Shown here: in pieces, positions 35,670-43,333 of the stretch | How positions within the stretch are numbered: the stretch's first letter is position 1 | How the letters are laid out: the number at the start of each line of letters is the position of its first letter | Assembly (NCBI RefSeq): GCF_030812195.1 | Contig: NZ_JAUSSF010000001.1 | Coordinates: forward strand, 868,001-932,000 | Direction of reading: 5' to 3' | Origin: Chryseobacterium lathyri | Lineage (GTDB): Bacteria > Bacteroidota > Bacteroidia > Flavobacteriales > Weeksellaceae | Length of the DNA stretch: 64,000 nt | The notes under the pieces: generated by a model | Database searches by the model: none | Told to the model about the DNA's origin: nothing | Seen by the model: only the letters and a program-made list of their open reading frames with translations | Translations under genes and position numbers: made by a program

Positions 35670-36683
35670 ATGAAACAATTTAATGTACCCAAGCCGGTAT
35701 ACCCTTGGGAAACCCTCTCAAGCCCCTTCGTTGGAACTTTCTATGAAGAAGAAACCCGTTGGTATGACCAGGATTATCAATTCTTATCAAAAGAGGCAAT
35801 GACCAGGTACAGAAAAATGAGGTTAGTTGATGTAGGGCCCTTTATGGTACCTGCAGCTACCGAAAAGGACAAAATCCTGCATGCAACGCGTTTTGCTATT
35901 TATATGACAGTAACTGATGATTATGTTGAACTTTTGCCCATAAAGGAAATTGCAGCTTTCAGAGACCGTATTTTTGAGATAATGATGGGAGATGATCCAA
36001 AACCGGGAGAAATAGGAATGTTCCGTCAAATGCAAACAAACAGAAAGGAATGGATTGCGCTTGGGATGCCAGACTTCTGGCTTGAGCGGATTGCTAAGAA
36101 TTATAAATACCGTTTCGTTACTGATGGAATTATGGAAGAATCACCATATAAAATCAGTAAAGACATTCCCCCTATTCCTCTCTTTCATTTAATCCGTGCA
36201 AATTCCATAGGAATGATTCCATTTGTTGATTTGATATGCCCTTCAACTGGTTTTGCTTTACCTGACTACATTTATAATCATACCGTTATCCAGCGTATTA
36301 TTATGCTACAGTCAATCATTGTTGCTCTTCAGAACGATTTTGCAACTATTGGCAAAGAGCTCGCAATAGAATCAGAGATTTTCAATATCATCAAATTATT
36401 ACAGCATCACAATAAAATTTCTTTTGATGAAGCCTGCAAAGAAGGAATGAGGATTCATGATGAGCTTGTAAACGAATTTGTAACACTATCAAACCATCTA
36501 CCGGATTTCAGTCCATACCAAAAGGAGACAGAGGAATTTATTTATTACATAAAACAAATGATCAGTGGATTAAATAATTGGTATTATAAAAGCGGAACAG
36601 AACGATATGAACCTGATGGATTTGCTGTGCCGCCCAATGGAAAAGGTGAGACAATGGACAGAGTAGAAATTAAATATTTCTAG
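35670..36683 (+). CDS. Class I terpene synthase (cyclase)
   Basis: 337 aa, the normal length of bacterial single-domain terpene synthases. All four active-site landmarks are visible: metal motif DDYVE at residues 83-87; pyrophosphate-sensor Arg176, exactly 46 residues before the NSE triad; NSE triad NDFATIGKE at 222-230; and the RY pair at 312-313. These bind the Mg-diphosphate of a prenyl diphosphate and trigger cyclisation. The substrate (geranyl, farnesyl or geranylgeranyl diphosphate) cannot be read. No prenyl transferase or P450 is adjacent. It sits in an islet between 23-bp direct repeats, just after a decayed paralog. Chryseobacterium is known to contain diterpene synthases. Confidence 0.9.
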   Translation: MKQFNVPKPVYPWETLSSPFVGTFYEEETRWYDQDYQFLSKEAMTRYRKMRLVDVGPFMVPAATEKDKILHATRFAIYMTVTDDYVELLPIKEIAAFRDRIFEIMMGDDPKPGEIGMFRQMQTNRKEWIALGMPDFWLERIAKNYKYRFVTDGIMEESPYKISKDIPPIPLFHLIRANSIGMIPFVDLICPSTGFALPDYIYNHTVIQRIIMLQSIIVALQNDFATIGKELAIESEIFNIIKLLQHHNKISFDEACKEGMRIHDELVNEFVTLSNHLPDFSPYQKETEEFIYYIKQMISGLNNWYYKSGTERYEPDGFAVPPNGKGETMDRVEIKYF

Positions 36684-36752
36684 GACTGATATAGATAATA
36701 TTTTACAGAATTTAAATCTTACAGAAGAATATAATTCAAAAGATTACATGCC

Positions 36753-36833
36753 ATGTAGCCATTACCCCGGCCCGACTTTATCCATCCACATGCAGAGCAG
36801 ATGAGGAAAGATATGGATGGATAATGGCTACAT
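36753..36833. repeat. Large imperfect inverted repeat with a bulge
   Basis: ATGTAGCCATTA (36753-36764) pairs with TAATGGCTACAT (36822-36833), and TCCATCCA (36781-36788) pairs with TGGATGGA (36814-36821). On the left side only, 16 nt (36765-36780) are extra, as if inserted into one arm. It may be a folded RNA end, a terminator or the remains of a small mobile repeat. Confidence 0.7.
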
Positions 36834-36859
36834 CTGACCTGACTTAACGCTTCAGCAAT

Positions 36860-36882
36860 TTTTTTATCCAAGAATAAGAACT
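36860..36882 (+). repeat. 23-bp direct repeat, right copy (islet boundary)
   Basis: Exact copy of the 23 bases at 35167-35189. The flanking bases upstream (TTCAGCAA) loosely resemble the end of the MATE terminator (CGCAGC). Confidence 0.85.
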
Positions 36883-37031
36883 ATACAAACTTAAACTATA
36901 ATTCCTCCATATCAGTAAGCTTTGTTCCCTTTCCGCAAATTCTTTAAAGCTTGTATTTTCATCTGCATTTTCATTTTGAAGTTAAAACCGGGATTCATCT
37001 TACCTCTCAGAACATATGTCTCAAAAAAGAT

Positions 37032-37535
37032 TTAACTCACTCTTTTCCCTAAAATCATCAAGCTCCTTTCAATTCCATCCAGAACCGCTACATCAGGAAA
37101 CATTCCCCATTCTTCAAACCCGAAATTCCTGAAGAGTTTCAAACTGGCTTCATTATGTGAGAAGATAAATCCGAGCAGTGTTTTTATCCCTAAACTTGGT
37201 GCCTTATCAATACAGTATTCCATTACTTTTTTCCCATACCCTTTTCCTCTGCAGGATTCATCGAGGTAAATACTCATTTCAACTGTTCCATTATAGGCAG
37301 GTCTTCCGTAAAATGAAGAAAAACTTACCCATCCTATCGTTTCATGATCATTATTTTCAATGATCCAAAGCGGCCTTGTCTCTGGATTATGTTCGTCAAA
37401 CCAATTTTTTCTGCTTTCCACAGAGACACTTTCTGTATCGGCAGTAACCATTCTTGAAGGAATGGTAGAATTATATATCTCAACTATTTTTTCTAAATCT
37501 TTCAGTTCAGCATTCCTGAATTGCAGCTCTCCCAT
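37032..37535 (-). CDS. GNAT N-acetyltransferase, phosphinothricin acetyltransferase-like
   Basis: 167 aa. The opening LQFRNAELKDLEKIVEIYN, the central SFYGRPAYNGTVEMSIYLDE and the acetyl-CoA loop CRGKGYGKKVMEYC, then SHNEASLKLFRNFGFEEWG, match the Pat/YncA-type GNAT group that acetylates amino-acid-like amines (phosphinothricin, methionine sulfone or sulfoximine). It acts in the cytoplasm. It is transcribed alone on the minus strand just outside the terpene islet. Confidence 0.9.
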   Translation of the reverse strand: MGELQFRNAELKDLEKIVEIYNSTIPSRMVTADTESVSVESRKNWFDEHNPETRPLWIIENNDHETIGWVSFSSFYGRPAYNGTVEMSIYLDESCRGKGYGKKVMEYCIDKAPSLGIKTLLGFIFSHNEASLKLFRNFGFEEWGMFPDVAVLDGIERSLMILGKRVS

Positions 37536-37613
37536 TTTTTATATATTTCTCTGCAAAAATAAGAAGCCTACAGCTTTAACTTGCAGAAAGTTCGTCTGTA
37601 ATTATAATTTATT

Positions 37614-38180
37614 TTACTTTCCTAAATTCCTTAAAGTCCGGTTCAGACTTCTCACCGTAATTCCCAAATAGGCAGCCATATCTTCTTTTGAAATCTTTAT
37701 CCCTTGTTGCGCCTGCAGTTCAAGAAGCTGGGACAATGTATGTTCAGCCGCATACAACTGTTGATATGAGGCTCTTTTTGAAGTATTGACAATACGTTCA
37801 GCAAATACGTCCAGCAACAGATTATTCAATGCGAGATCAGCTTTTATCAAAGACCTGAAATACGGTATAGCAACAGCATACACAGTAACATCTGTAACTG
37901 CTTCAATGCTGCAAAGGCAGGGGATATTCCGGATCAATTCTATTTCCCCGGTGACCTCCCCTTTTCCCAGAAACTCAACAATATACTCTTTACCATTATC
38001 TTCAACGAAAAAACATTTGGTAATTCCTTCTTTGATCAACATTACTTTAGAGAGTTCCTCACCCTGCGCGAATATTCTATCGCCTTTGGAAAATGATCTT
38101 ACCACGATATCTTCTTTGCGTTCCTGCTTTTCATATAAACCTTCCAAATGGTTTAAAAATAGCTGATTGGTCCGTAACAT
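37614..38180 (-). CDS. Crp/Fnr family transcriptional regulator
   Basis: 188 aa. The N-terminal cyclic-nucleotide-binding-like barrel is visible (RSFSKGDRIFAQGEELSKVM, then EYIVEFLGKGEVTGEI), followed by a C-terminal helix-turn-helix (ISKEDMAAYLGITVRSLNRT). It lacks the four-Cys Fe-S ligands of true Fnr, so the ligand is unknown. It is divergent from the HAD hydrolase gene with a 77-nt shared upstream region; mutual control is possible. Confidence 0.9.
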   Translation of the reverse strand: MLRTNQLFLNHLEGLYEKQERKEDIVVRSFSKGDRIFAQGEELSKVMLIKEGITKCFFVEDNGKEYIVEFLGKGEVTGEIELIRNIPCLCSIEAVTDVTVYAVAIPYFRSLIKADLALNNLLLDVFAERIVNTSKRASYQQLYAAEHTLSQLLELQAQQGIKISKEDMAAYLGITVRSLNRTLRNLGK

Positions 38181-38257
38181 ATCTTATCCGGGACAAATGT
38201 CCTTTTCTGTTTGAATTTTTATATTGAATTTTGTCACGAGAAAAATACAAAAGTAAA

Positions 38258-38947
38258 ATGAATAATCATATAATGACCATCGCTTTTGATGCAGATGATA
38301 CGCTTTGGATCAATGAACCTTATTTTCAGGAAGCTGAAAAGGAATTCTGTGCACTTCTTGAAGATTATCTGCCCCAGCATTCTGTTTCTCAGGAATTATT
38401 CAAGACTGAAATGAAGAATCTTCAACTCTACGGTTACGGCGTAAAAGGTTTCATGCTCTGTATGATAGAAACCGTCAGCAGAATTTCAGAAGGTACAGCA
38501 TCCATGCAGTTGATCAACCAAACCATCGAGATCGGTCAGGACCTGCTGCAAAAACCCATAGAACTGTTAGATGGAGTCACAGAGACATTGGATGCTTTAA
38601 AAGGGAAATATAGGCTGGTAGTGGCCACAAAAGGCGATCTGCTGGATCAGGAGCGGAAACTTAAGAATTCAGGACTCCAGGAATACTTTCATCATATAGA
38701 AATTATGAGCGACAAGAAGGAAAGTGATTACCAGAAGCTGCTGAAACATCTGGATTGCAAACCAGAGCAATTTCTAATGCTCGGAAATTCTATAAAATCA
38801 GATATTTTACCGGTACTGGAGATCGGAGGTTTTGCAGCACACATTCCTTATCATGTGACCTGGACCCATGAACAGCATGAGCATCATTTGGAACATAAAA
38901 ATTTTATGGAATTGAAGAGTATTGATGAAGTGCTGAAGTATTTATAA
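38258..38947 (+). CDS. HAD family hydrolase
   Basis: 229 aa from the ATG at 38258; the upstream frame begins at a TTG (38231) and is rejected. HAD motif I is FDADDTLW (nucleophile Asp plus acid/base Asp), motif II is VVATKGD and motif III/IV is FLMLGNSIKSDILPVL. A cap domain lies between motifs I and II. It is a haloacid-dehalogenase-fold phosphatase for a small phosphorylated metabolite; the substrate is unknown. It is convergent with the S9 peptidase gene, sharing a terminator. Confidence 0.9.
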   Translation: MNNHIMTIAFDADDTLWINEPYFQEAEKEFCALLEDYLPQHSVSQELFKTEMKNLQLYGYGVKGFMLCMIETVSRISEGTASMQLINQTIEIGQDLLQKPIELLDGVTETLDALKGKYRLVVATKGDLLDQERKLKNSGLQEYFHHIEIMSDKKESDYQKLLKHLDCKPEQFLMLGNSIKSDILPVLEIGGFAAHIPYHVTWTHEQHEHHLEHKNFMELKSIDEVLKYL

Positions 38948-38948
38948 A

Positions 38949-38978
38949 AAAGCCCGTTCATTGTTTAGAACGGGCTTT
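38949..38978. terminator. Bidirectional terminator between the HAD hydrolase and S9 peptidase genes
   Basis: A perfect 11-bp stem AAAGCCCGTTC and GAACGGGCTTT with an 8-nt loop. T runs occur on both strands (TTTCTATTT on plus, TTTTTTATAAA on minus), so it can serve both converging genes. Confidence 0.85.
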
Positions 38979-38991
38979 CTATTTAACCATT

Positions 38992-41394
38992 TTATTTCTT
39001 CAAACATTTCTCAAGGAACTGATCCTGTTCCCATAAAAGGTGTAAGATGTTTTCTTTAGCTACATAACCGTGAGATTCTTTCGGAAGCAGAACCATTTTC
39101 ACAGGAGCTCCTAAATTTTTAAGAGCCTGGAAATATCTTTCCGTCTGCAAGGTAAAAGTTCCCGGATTATTATCAGCATCACCATGAACCAAAAGCATTG
39201 GTGTTTTCATTTTGTCAGCATTCATGAATGGAGACATCGTATTATAGATTTCCGGAACATCCCAGTAATTTCTCTGTTCACTCTGGAATCCGAACGGAGT
39301 CAAAGTTCTGTTATAAGCACCACTTCTTGCTATACCGCACGCATAATCTTTGGAATGGGTTAGCAGGTTGGCCGTCATAAATGCACCGTAAGAATGTCCT
39401 CCCACCGCTACTTTTGTTCTATCAATATAACCTAACTGGTCTACAGCATCTATGGCCGCTTTTCCATTAGCAACCAACTGTGGAATAAAGGTATCATTCG
39501 GTTCTGTTTTTCCTTCACCGATGATCGGGAAAGCAGCATCATCCAGTACGGCATACCCTTTTGTAGTCCAGTACACGAAAGATCCGTAGTATGGGAATGT
39601 AAAATCGTTCGGGTTCTGGGTATTCTGCCCTGCTGTGTTTTTATCCTTGTATTCTGTAGGATAGGCCCAGATCAGTAAAGGAAGCTTTTCTTTTTTAGCT
39701 TTTCTGTCGTAATTGGCAGGCAGATAAAGAGTTCCCGTTAAAGTAACTCCGTCATTTCTTTTGTACGTAATTACCTCTTTATAAACGTCTTTAATACTTT
39801 CAAAAGGATTCACAAATTGAGTTACTGCTTCTGCTTTATTGGACTTAATATTCTTTTTAAAATAGTTCGGATACAGGCTTGGAGACTGCTGAGTCGTGAG
39901 AATTTCACCTTTTGAAGGATTCAGGATATCTATGATCTCTTCCTTACCATTCTTCATATTAGATGTATACAGTCTTTTCTTTTTAAGTGACTTTACATCC
40001 ATTTCGTCGATGAAGGGATGTTGCCCATCTTTCGTAAATCCATCTCCTATGAGGTAGGTTTTTCCTCCTTTCATATCAATAACATATCTTCCGTACTGAT
40101 TTTTCGTAGTACTAAAGTTCCCCGGATCACTGTAAACATCCTGGTAATTTCTGTCATCAATCACTTTTGATTCACCATTATTAAGGTCTACAAGGAAAGA
40201 TTTGGTATTTCTTGTATCATACCACCCTTCGGAAATTATGGCATAGTGATCATTGGTCCAGCTTACGCCTTCATATCTCTGTTTTGTTTTAAAGAATGAT
40301 TTTGGAGCAGCGGCAAATGGCGCTTCCCATGTAAAAATCTCATCTCTATACTCAGCAGATTTAGACTGGTCGCCTCCATCCAGCGCTTCAGCAAATATTA
40401 AAGTAGCCGGTGCGTCATTTCTCCAGCCCATGCTTCTTTTCCCTGTTCTTACAGATGAAAATCCTTTTGGCATTATTTCATTTAAAGGAACATCATTTAC
40501 TATTTTCACTGCATTCCCTTTCATATCGTATACCGTAGTTGTCAGAGGAAATCTGCTTAAAGGAACAATGTATGAAAAAGGCTTTTTAATCACCGTTGCC
40601 ATTAAATAATTTCCGTCCGGAGAAAAGCTTAAACCGGAATACATATCCTGATCTTTTACTTTTTTAAGATTCCCGCTCAGGTCTACATTATAAATTTCTG
40701 AAGCAGTAAGAACCTCAAAGTTTTTTTCATCCTGAGGATTTTTCAGAAGATCCTGATAGGTTCTGTTTTGCGAAACCTTACCATCAGCCGTAGAAACGAT
40801 GGGTCCGGTGGGAAGATCCTTGCTGGCATCTATAAGAGCCGGTCTGTTTTGAGGAAGTGTTTTGATCAGAAGGCCTTTAGAATCATTGTACCAGGTATAA
40901 GGTGTTCCTAAGTTGGCATTCAGGTTATCACCGGTAATTTTTTTGGCAGAAGCAGTTTCCATATCTACTGTCCAAAGTTCAACTCCTTTATTGGTTGTAT
41001 TGGTAAATGCCAGTGTTTTTTCGTCCGGTGAAAATGAAATATATGTGATTTTGGCATTGGCAGGCAGATTTTTCACCTGAATCTCGCTTTTATCATTGAT
41101 CTTTCTGACCTTCAGATTATCAGAGTAAGTTATGCTGCTTGAAATATTAGTAACAGGATTGATTCTTAAACCTGCAAGTTTCATTTCCTGCTGATTAAGA
41201 TCTCCAAGTGTTTTATAGGTAGGGCGGTAAGTGAAAACCACCCAGTCTTTTTTGCTGTTCATCAGAACACTTGGCGGTCTTTCGTAATCTGCAAGCTTTA
41301 GAATTTCAGCAGATGGTTTTTGATAAGTAATATTCTCCTGTGCATCATAGAAATTGAGAAATGCCAGAAGGCAAATGGTCAGTTTTATCTTCAT
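38992..41394 (-). CDS. Prolyl-oligopeptidase family (S9) serine peptidase, exported
   Basis: 800 aa. An N-terminal signal peptide (MKIKLTICLLAFLNFYDAQ) is followed by a WD40-like beta-propeller of about 500 residues. The C-terminal alpha/beta hydrolase has catalytic Ser668 (GGHSYGAFMT), Asp741 (HGDADNNPG) and His775 (KESHGYVA). It should act in the periplasm, cleaving peptides, probably like the S9 dipeptidyl or glutamyl peptidases. The gene stands alone with a shared downstream terminator. Confidence 0.93.
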   Translation of the reverse strand: MKIKLTICLLAFLNFYDAQENITYQKPSAEILKLADYERPPSVLMNSKKDWVVFTYRPTYKTLGDLNQQEMKLAGLRINPVTNISSSITYSDNLKVRKINDKSEIQVKNLPANAKITYISFSPDEKTLAFTNTTNKGVELWTVDMETASAKKITGDNLNANLGTPYTWYNDSKGLLIKTLPQNRPALIDASKDLPTGPIVSTADGKVSQNRTYQDLLKNPQDEKNFEVLTASEIYNVDLSGNLKKVKDQDMYSGLSFSPDGNYLMATVIKKPFSYIVPLSRFPLTTTVYDMKGNAVKIVNDVPLNEIMPKGFSSVRTGKRSMGWRNDAPATLIFAEALDGGDQSKSAEYRDEIFTWEAPFAAAPKSFFKTKQRYEGVSWTNDHYAIISEGWYDTRNTKSFLVDLNNGESKVIDDRNYQDVYSDPGNFSTTKNQYGRYVIDMKGGKTYLIGDGFTKDGQHPFIDEMDVKSLKKKRLYTSNMKNGKEEIIDILNPSKGEILTTQQSPSLYPNYFKKNIKSNKAEAVTQFVNPFESIKDVYKEVITYKRNDGVTLTGTLYLPANYDRKAKKEKLPLLIWAYPTEYKDKNTAGQNTQNPNDFTFPYYGSFVYWTTKGYAVLDDAAFPIIGEGKTEPNDTFIPQLVANGKAAIDAVDQLGYIDRTKVAVGGHSYGAFMTANLLTHSKDYACGIARSGAYNRTLTPFGFQSEQRNYWDVPEIYNTMSPFMNADKMKTPMLLVHGDADNNPGTFTLQTERYFQALKNLGAPVKMVLLPKESHGYVAKENILHLLWEQDQFLEKCLKK

Positions 41395-41520
41395 ATAAAT
41401 TCGTTTTCCACGAATGTAGTGATTTTTGCGTATAATTAAAATGATAATTTTACTCCCCTTAGTCGTGATATAATTAAATAATTCTATATTAGTAGTACCA
41501 AATAATTTAAAATATTTATT

Positions 41521-41682
41521 ATGAAAAATCTAAAAAAATTATCCAAGAGAGATTTAAAAACTATTATTGGAGGACATGTGCCATCATGTCCTTCCGGATA
41601 CAAAGCATGTGTAGCAGGTGAAGATGAAAACGGTACAATTATATGGACCTGTGTATGGTCCTCGCTGCCATGTCAGCCATAA
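41521..41682 (+). CDS. 53-aa double-glycine leader peptide ('bacteriocin-like'), four Cys
   Basis: The leader MKNLKKLSKRDLKTIIGG ends in the Gly-Gly cut site used by peptidase-containing ABC exporters. A mature part of 35 residues follows, with four cysteines (SCPSGYKAC and WTCVWSSLPCQP) that could form disulfides or be modified. Chryseobacterium genomes carry many short peptides with the same leader, often annotated as bacteriocin-like. No ABC exporter, LanM or radical-SAM enzyme is nearby, so processing would rely on genes elsewhere. Strong terminator directly downstream and an AT-rich upstream region support a real gene. Confidence 0.85.
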   Translation: MKNLKKLSKRDLKTIIGGHVPSCPSGYKACVAGEDENGTIIWTCVWSSLPCQP

Positions 41683-41688
41683 TAAATA

Positions 41689-41717
41689 AAAAGAGCATTC
41701 AAATTGAATGCTCTTTT
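41689..41717 (+). terminator. Terminator after the GG-leader peptide gene
   Basis: A perfect 12-bp stem AAAAGAGCATTC and GAATGCTCTTTT with a 5-nt loop. A T-rich tract follows that forms the tandem repeat. Confidence 0.85.
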
Positions 41718-41741
41718 ATCTTTTATCTTTTATCTTTTATC
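41714..41741 (+). repeat. Four tandem copies of TTTTATC
   Basis: Four exact 7-bp copies in a row, overlapping the end of the terminator and lying just before the convergent DoxX gene. Copy number could vary by slippage. Confidence 0.9.
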
Positions 41742-41750
41742 TGAACCGGA

Positions 41751-42179
41751 CTACCAATCCGAAGCTCTTTTTCTTTTTTCTATCATATGGTCTACCGATA
41801 TTTTTCCCGCACCAAAAACCATGAGAAGCAGATAAACAGACAAATAGATCAGACTCATTTCTTTTTTATCAAAAGGATCTGCTCCATGAACTACAAAAGC
41901 CGCAATGGTCATGGTAAAAATCAGAAATCCTAAAGAAATCCTTGTAAAAAGACCTAGAATAAGAAGTATTGAACAAACAAATTCAGCAATAACCGTAAGA
42001 ACCAAGGTCACTGTAGGACCTAATCCTATAAAGTCGAAAAATTCAATTTTACCGCCCTCAAGCAGCATCTGAAGTTTTGGAAACCCGTGAGAAAGCATGG
42101 CAAAACCTACAAATACTCTCACTGCTAATAAAATAATATCTTTAGGCACTGAGCTGGAATTTGAATTAAAATAGTTCAT
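41751..42179 (-). CDS. DoxX family membrane protein
   Basis: 142 aa with four hydrophobic segments. DoxX markers are FVGFAMLSHGFPKLQMLLEG in the first half, and the later ILLILGLFTRISLGFLIFTM and DKKEMSLIYLSVYLLLMVFG. DoxX proteins are small inner-membrane proteins linked to oxidative-stress or quinone metabolism; the biochemical role is unclear. It lies upstream on the minus strand of the convergent peptide gene. Confidence 0.9.
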   Translation of the reverse strand: MNYFNSNSSSVPKDIILLAVRVFVGFAMLSHGFPKLQMLLEGGKIEFFDFIGLGPTVTLVLTVIAEFVCSILLILGLFTRISLGFLIFTMTIAAFVVHGADPFDKKEMSLIYLSVYLLLMVFGAGKISVDHMIEKRKRASDW

Positions 42180-42246
42180 TTACTAAAAATTTAGACTAAA
42201 GTTAATAAAAATCTTTTAATAGAACGGAATCGAGGGCATTTTTAGT

Positions 42247-43122
42247 TTATCTGTATCCGAAATTTTTAAGATCCCTGTCGTTTTTACGCCAGTCCTTTTT
42301 CACTTTTACAAAAAGATTCAGATGAATTTTCTTTGAAAAGAATTTTTCAAGATCCAATCTGGCTTCTGTTCCTACTTTTTTAATAGCTTCTCCTTTATGT
42401 CCAATGATAATTCCTTTCTGGGTATCTCTTTCTACATAAATAATAGAATCAATGAAAATAATCCCCTCTTTTTCTTTAAACTGCTCGGTAACCACTTCTA
42501 CAGAATAAGGAATCTCTTTTTCATAGTTTAAAAGGATTTTTTCACGGATCGCCTCATTCACAAAAAATCTTTCCGGCTTGTCTGTATACTGTTCCTTGTC
42601 ATAATAAGGAGGATTCTCCGGTAACAAGGATCTTAGTTTTGGCAGAATAATATCTGTATTGAAGGCATTAAGGGCAGAAATAGGAAGAATCTCAGCTTTC
42701 GGGATTCTTTGGTGCCATTCTTCTACCAGTTTTTCAAGTCCTTCCTGTGTAGTCTGATCTACTTTATTCAATAAAAGCAATACAGGGACCGGGATCTTGT
42801 TAAGTTTATCAATTAAAAATTCCGAAGGTTCAGCTTTGTCAGTAACGTCTACAATGAATAAAAATACATCGGCATCCTGTAAAGAATCCTTCACAAAATC
42901 CATCATTTTTTCCTGAAGACCATACTTTGCGTCTAAAACTCCGGGTGTATCTGAAAATACAATCTGTAAATCCTCTTCATTATAAATTCCAAAAATCCTG
43001 TGGCGTGTTGTCTGTGCCTTTTGTGTTACGATAGCCAATTTCTCCCCCATTAACTGGTTTAATAAGGTAGATTTTCCGGCATTAGGCTTTCCGACTATAT
43101 TTACGAATCCTGCTTTGTGCAT
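42247..43122 (-). CDS. era: GTPase Era
   Basis: 291 aa from the ATG at 43122 (MHKAGFVNIVGKPNAGKST). A longer frame to 43335 adds 71 residues without Era similarity and overlaps a -7-like box and a palindrome, so I reject it. The G domain has Walker A GKPNAGKST, switch-II DTPGV, NKVD and SALN. The C-terminal KH domain has IVGHKGE-like GIIIGHKGEAIKKVG. Era binds 16S rRNA near the 3' end and helps 30S subunit maturation at the membrane. Length is standard. Confidence 0.96.
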   Translation of the reverse strand: MHKAGFVNIVGKPNAGKSTLLNQLMGEKLAIVTQKAQTTRHRIFGIYNEEDLQIVFSDTPGVLDAKYGLQEKMMDFVKDSLQDADVFLFIVDVTDKAEPSEFLIDKLNKIPVPVLLLLNKVDQTTQEGLEKLVEEWHQRIPKAEILPISALNAFNTDIILPKLRSLLPENPPYYDKEQYTDKPERFFVNEAIREKILLNYEKEIPYSVEVVTEQFKEKEGIIFIDSIIYVERDTQKGIIIGHKGEAIKKVGTEARLDLEKFFSKKIHLNLFVKVKKDWRKNDRDLKNFGYR

Positions 43123-43135
43123 ATAATAATTTTTA

Positions 43136-43151
43136 GGCTCAATATTGAGCC
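43136..43151. repeat. 16-bp perfect palindrome in the era leader
   Basis: GGCTCAATATTGAGCC, 14 nt upstream of the era ATG (minus strand) and just downstream of a -7-like box. It could be an operator for a dimeric regulator or an RNA hairpin in the leader. Confidence 0.75.
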
Positions 43152-43157
43152 GGCCTG

Positions 43158-43165
43158 CAAAGTTA
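43158..43165 (-). promoter_or_regulatory. Candidate -7 box for era
   Basis: Minus-strand TAACTTTG (TAnnTTTG), about 36 nt before the era ATG. A convincing -33 was not found. The adjacent palindrome would cover the transcription start. Confidence 0.4.
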
Positions 43166-43333
43166 GTGAAAACAAAATTTAATTGGGTTTTGTTTCTATG
43201 AAAAGTAAGTACAGCCTTTGAAAAAGTAATATATTTATGGGAAAATTCATCTATGACCGAAGCAGAAAAGCATTTTGCAGAATTAACAGATTTGAAGACA
43301 ATAGGGAAAACCTTTAAAAAGTAATTAAAACTC

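Larger units (their letters stand above)
36684..37031. other. 348-nt intergenic region downstream of the terpene synthase
   Basis: It contains the large imperfect hairpin (36753-36833) and the right copy of the 23-bp direct repeat (36860-36882). On the minus strand there is a 28-codon ORF (36998-36912, MNPGFNFKMKMQMKIQ...) beginning 34 nt after the GNAT gene; I do not trust it as a gene. No clear U-rich terminator for the terpene synthase was seen other than the hairpin. Confidence 0.5.

Noticed and set aside
36912-36998. 28-codon minus-strand ORF after the GNAT gene
   Set aside because: Short, Lys/Met-rich and without context support; chance ORFs of this size are expected.
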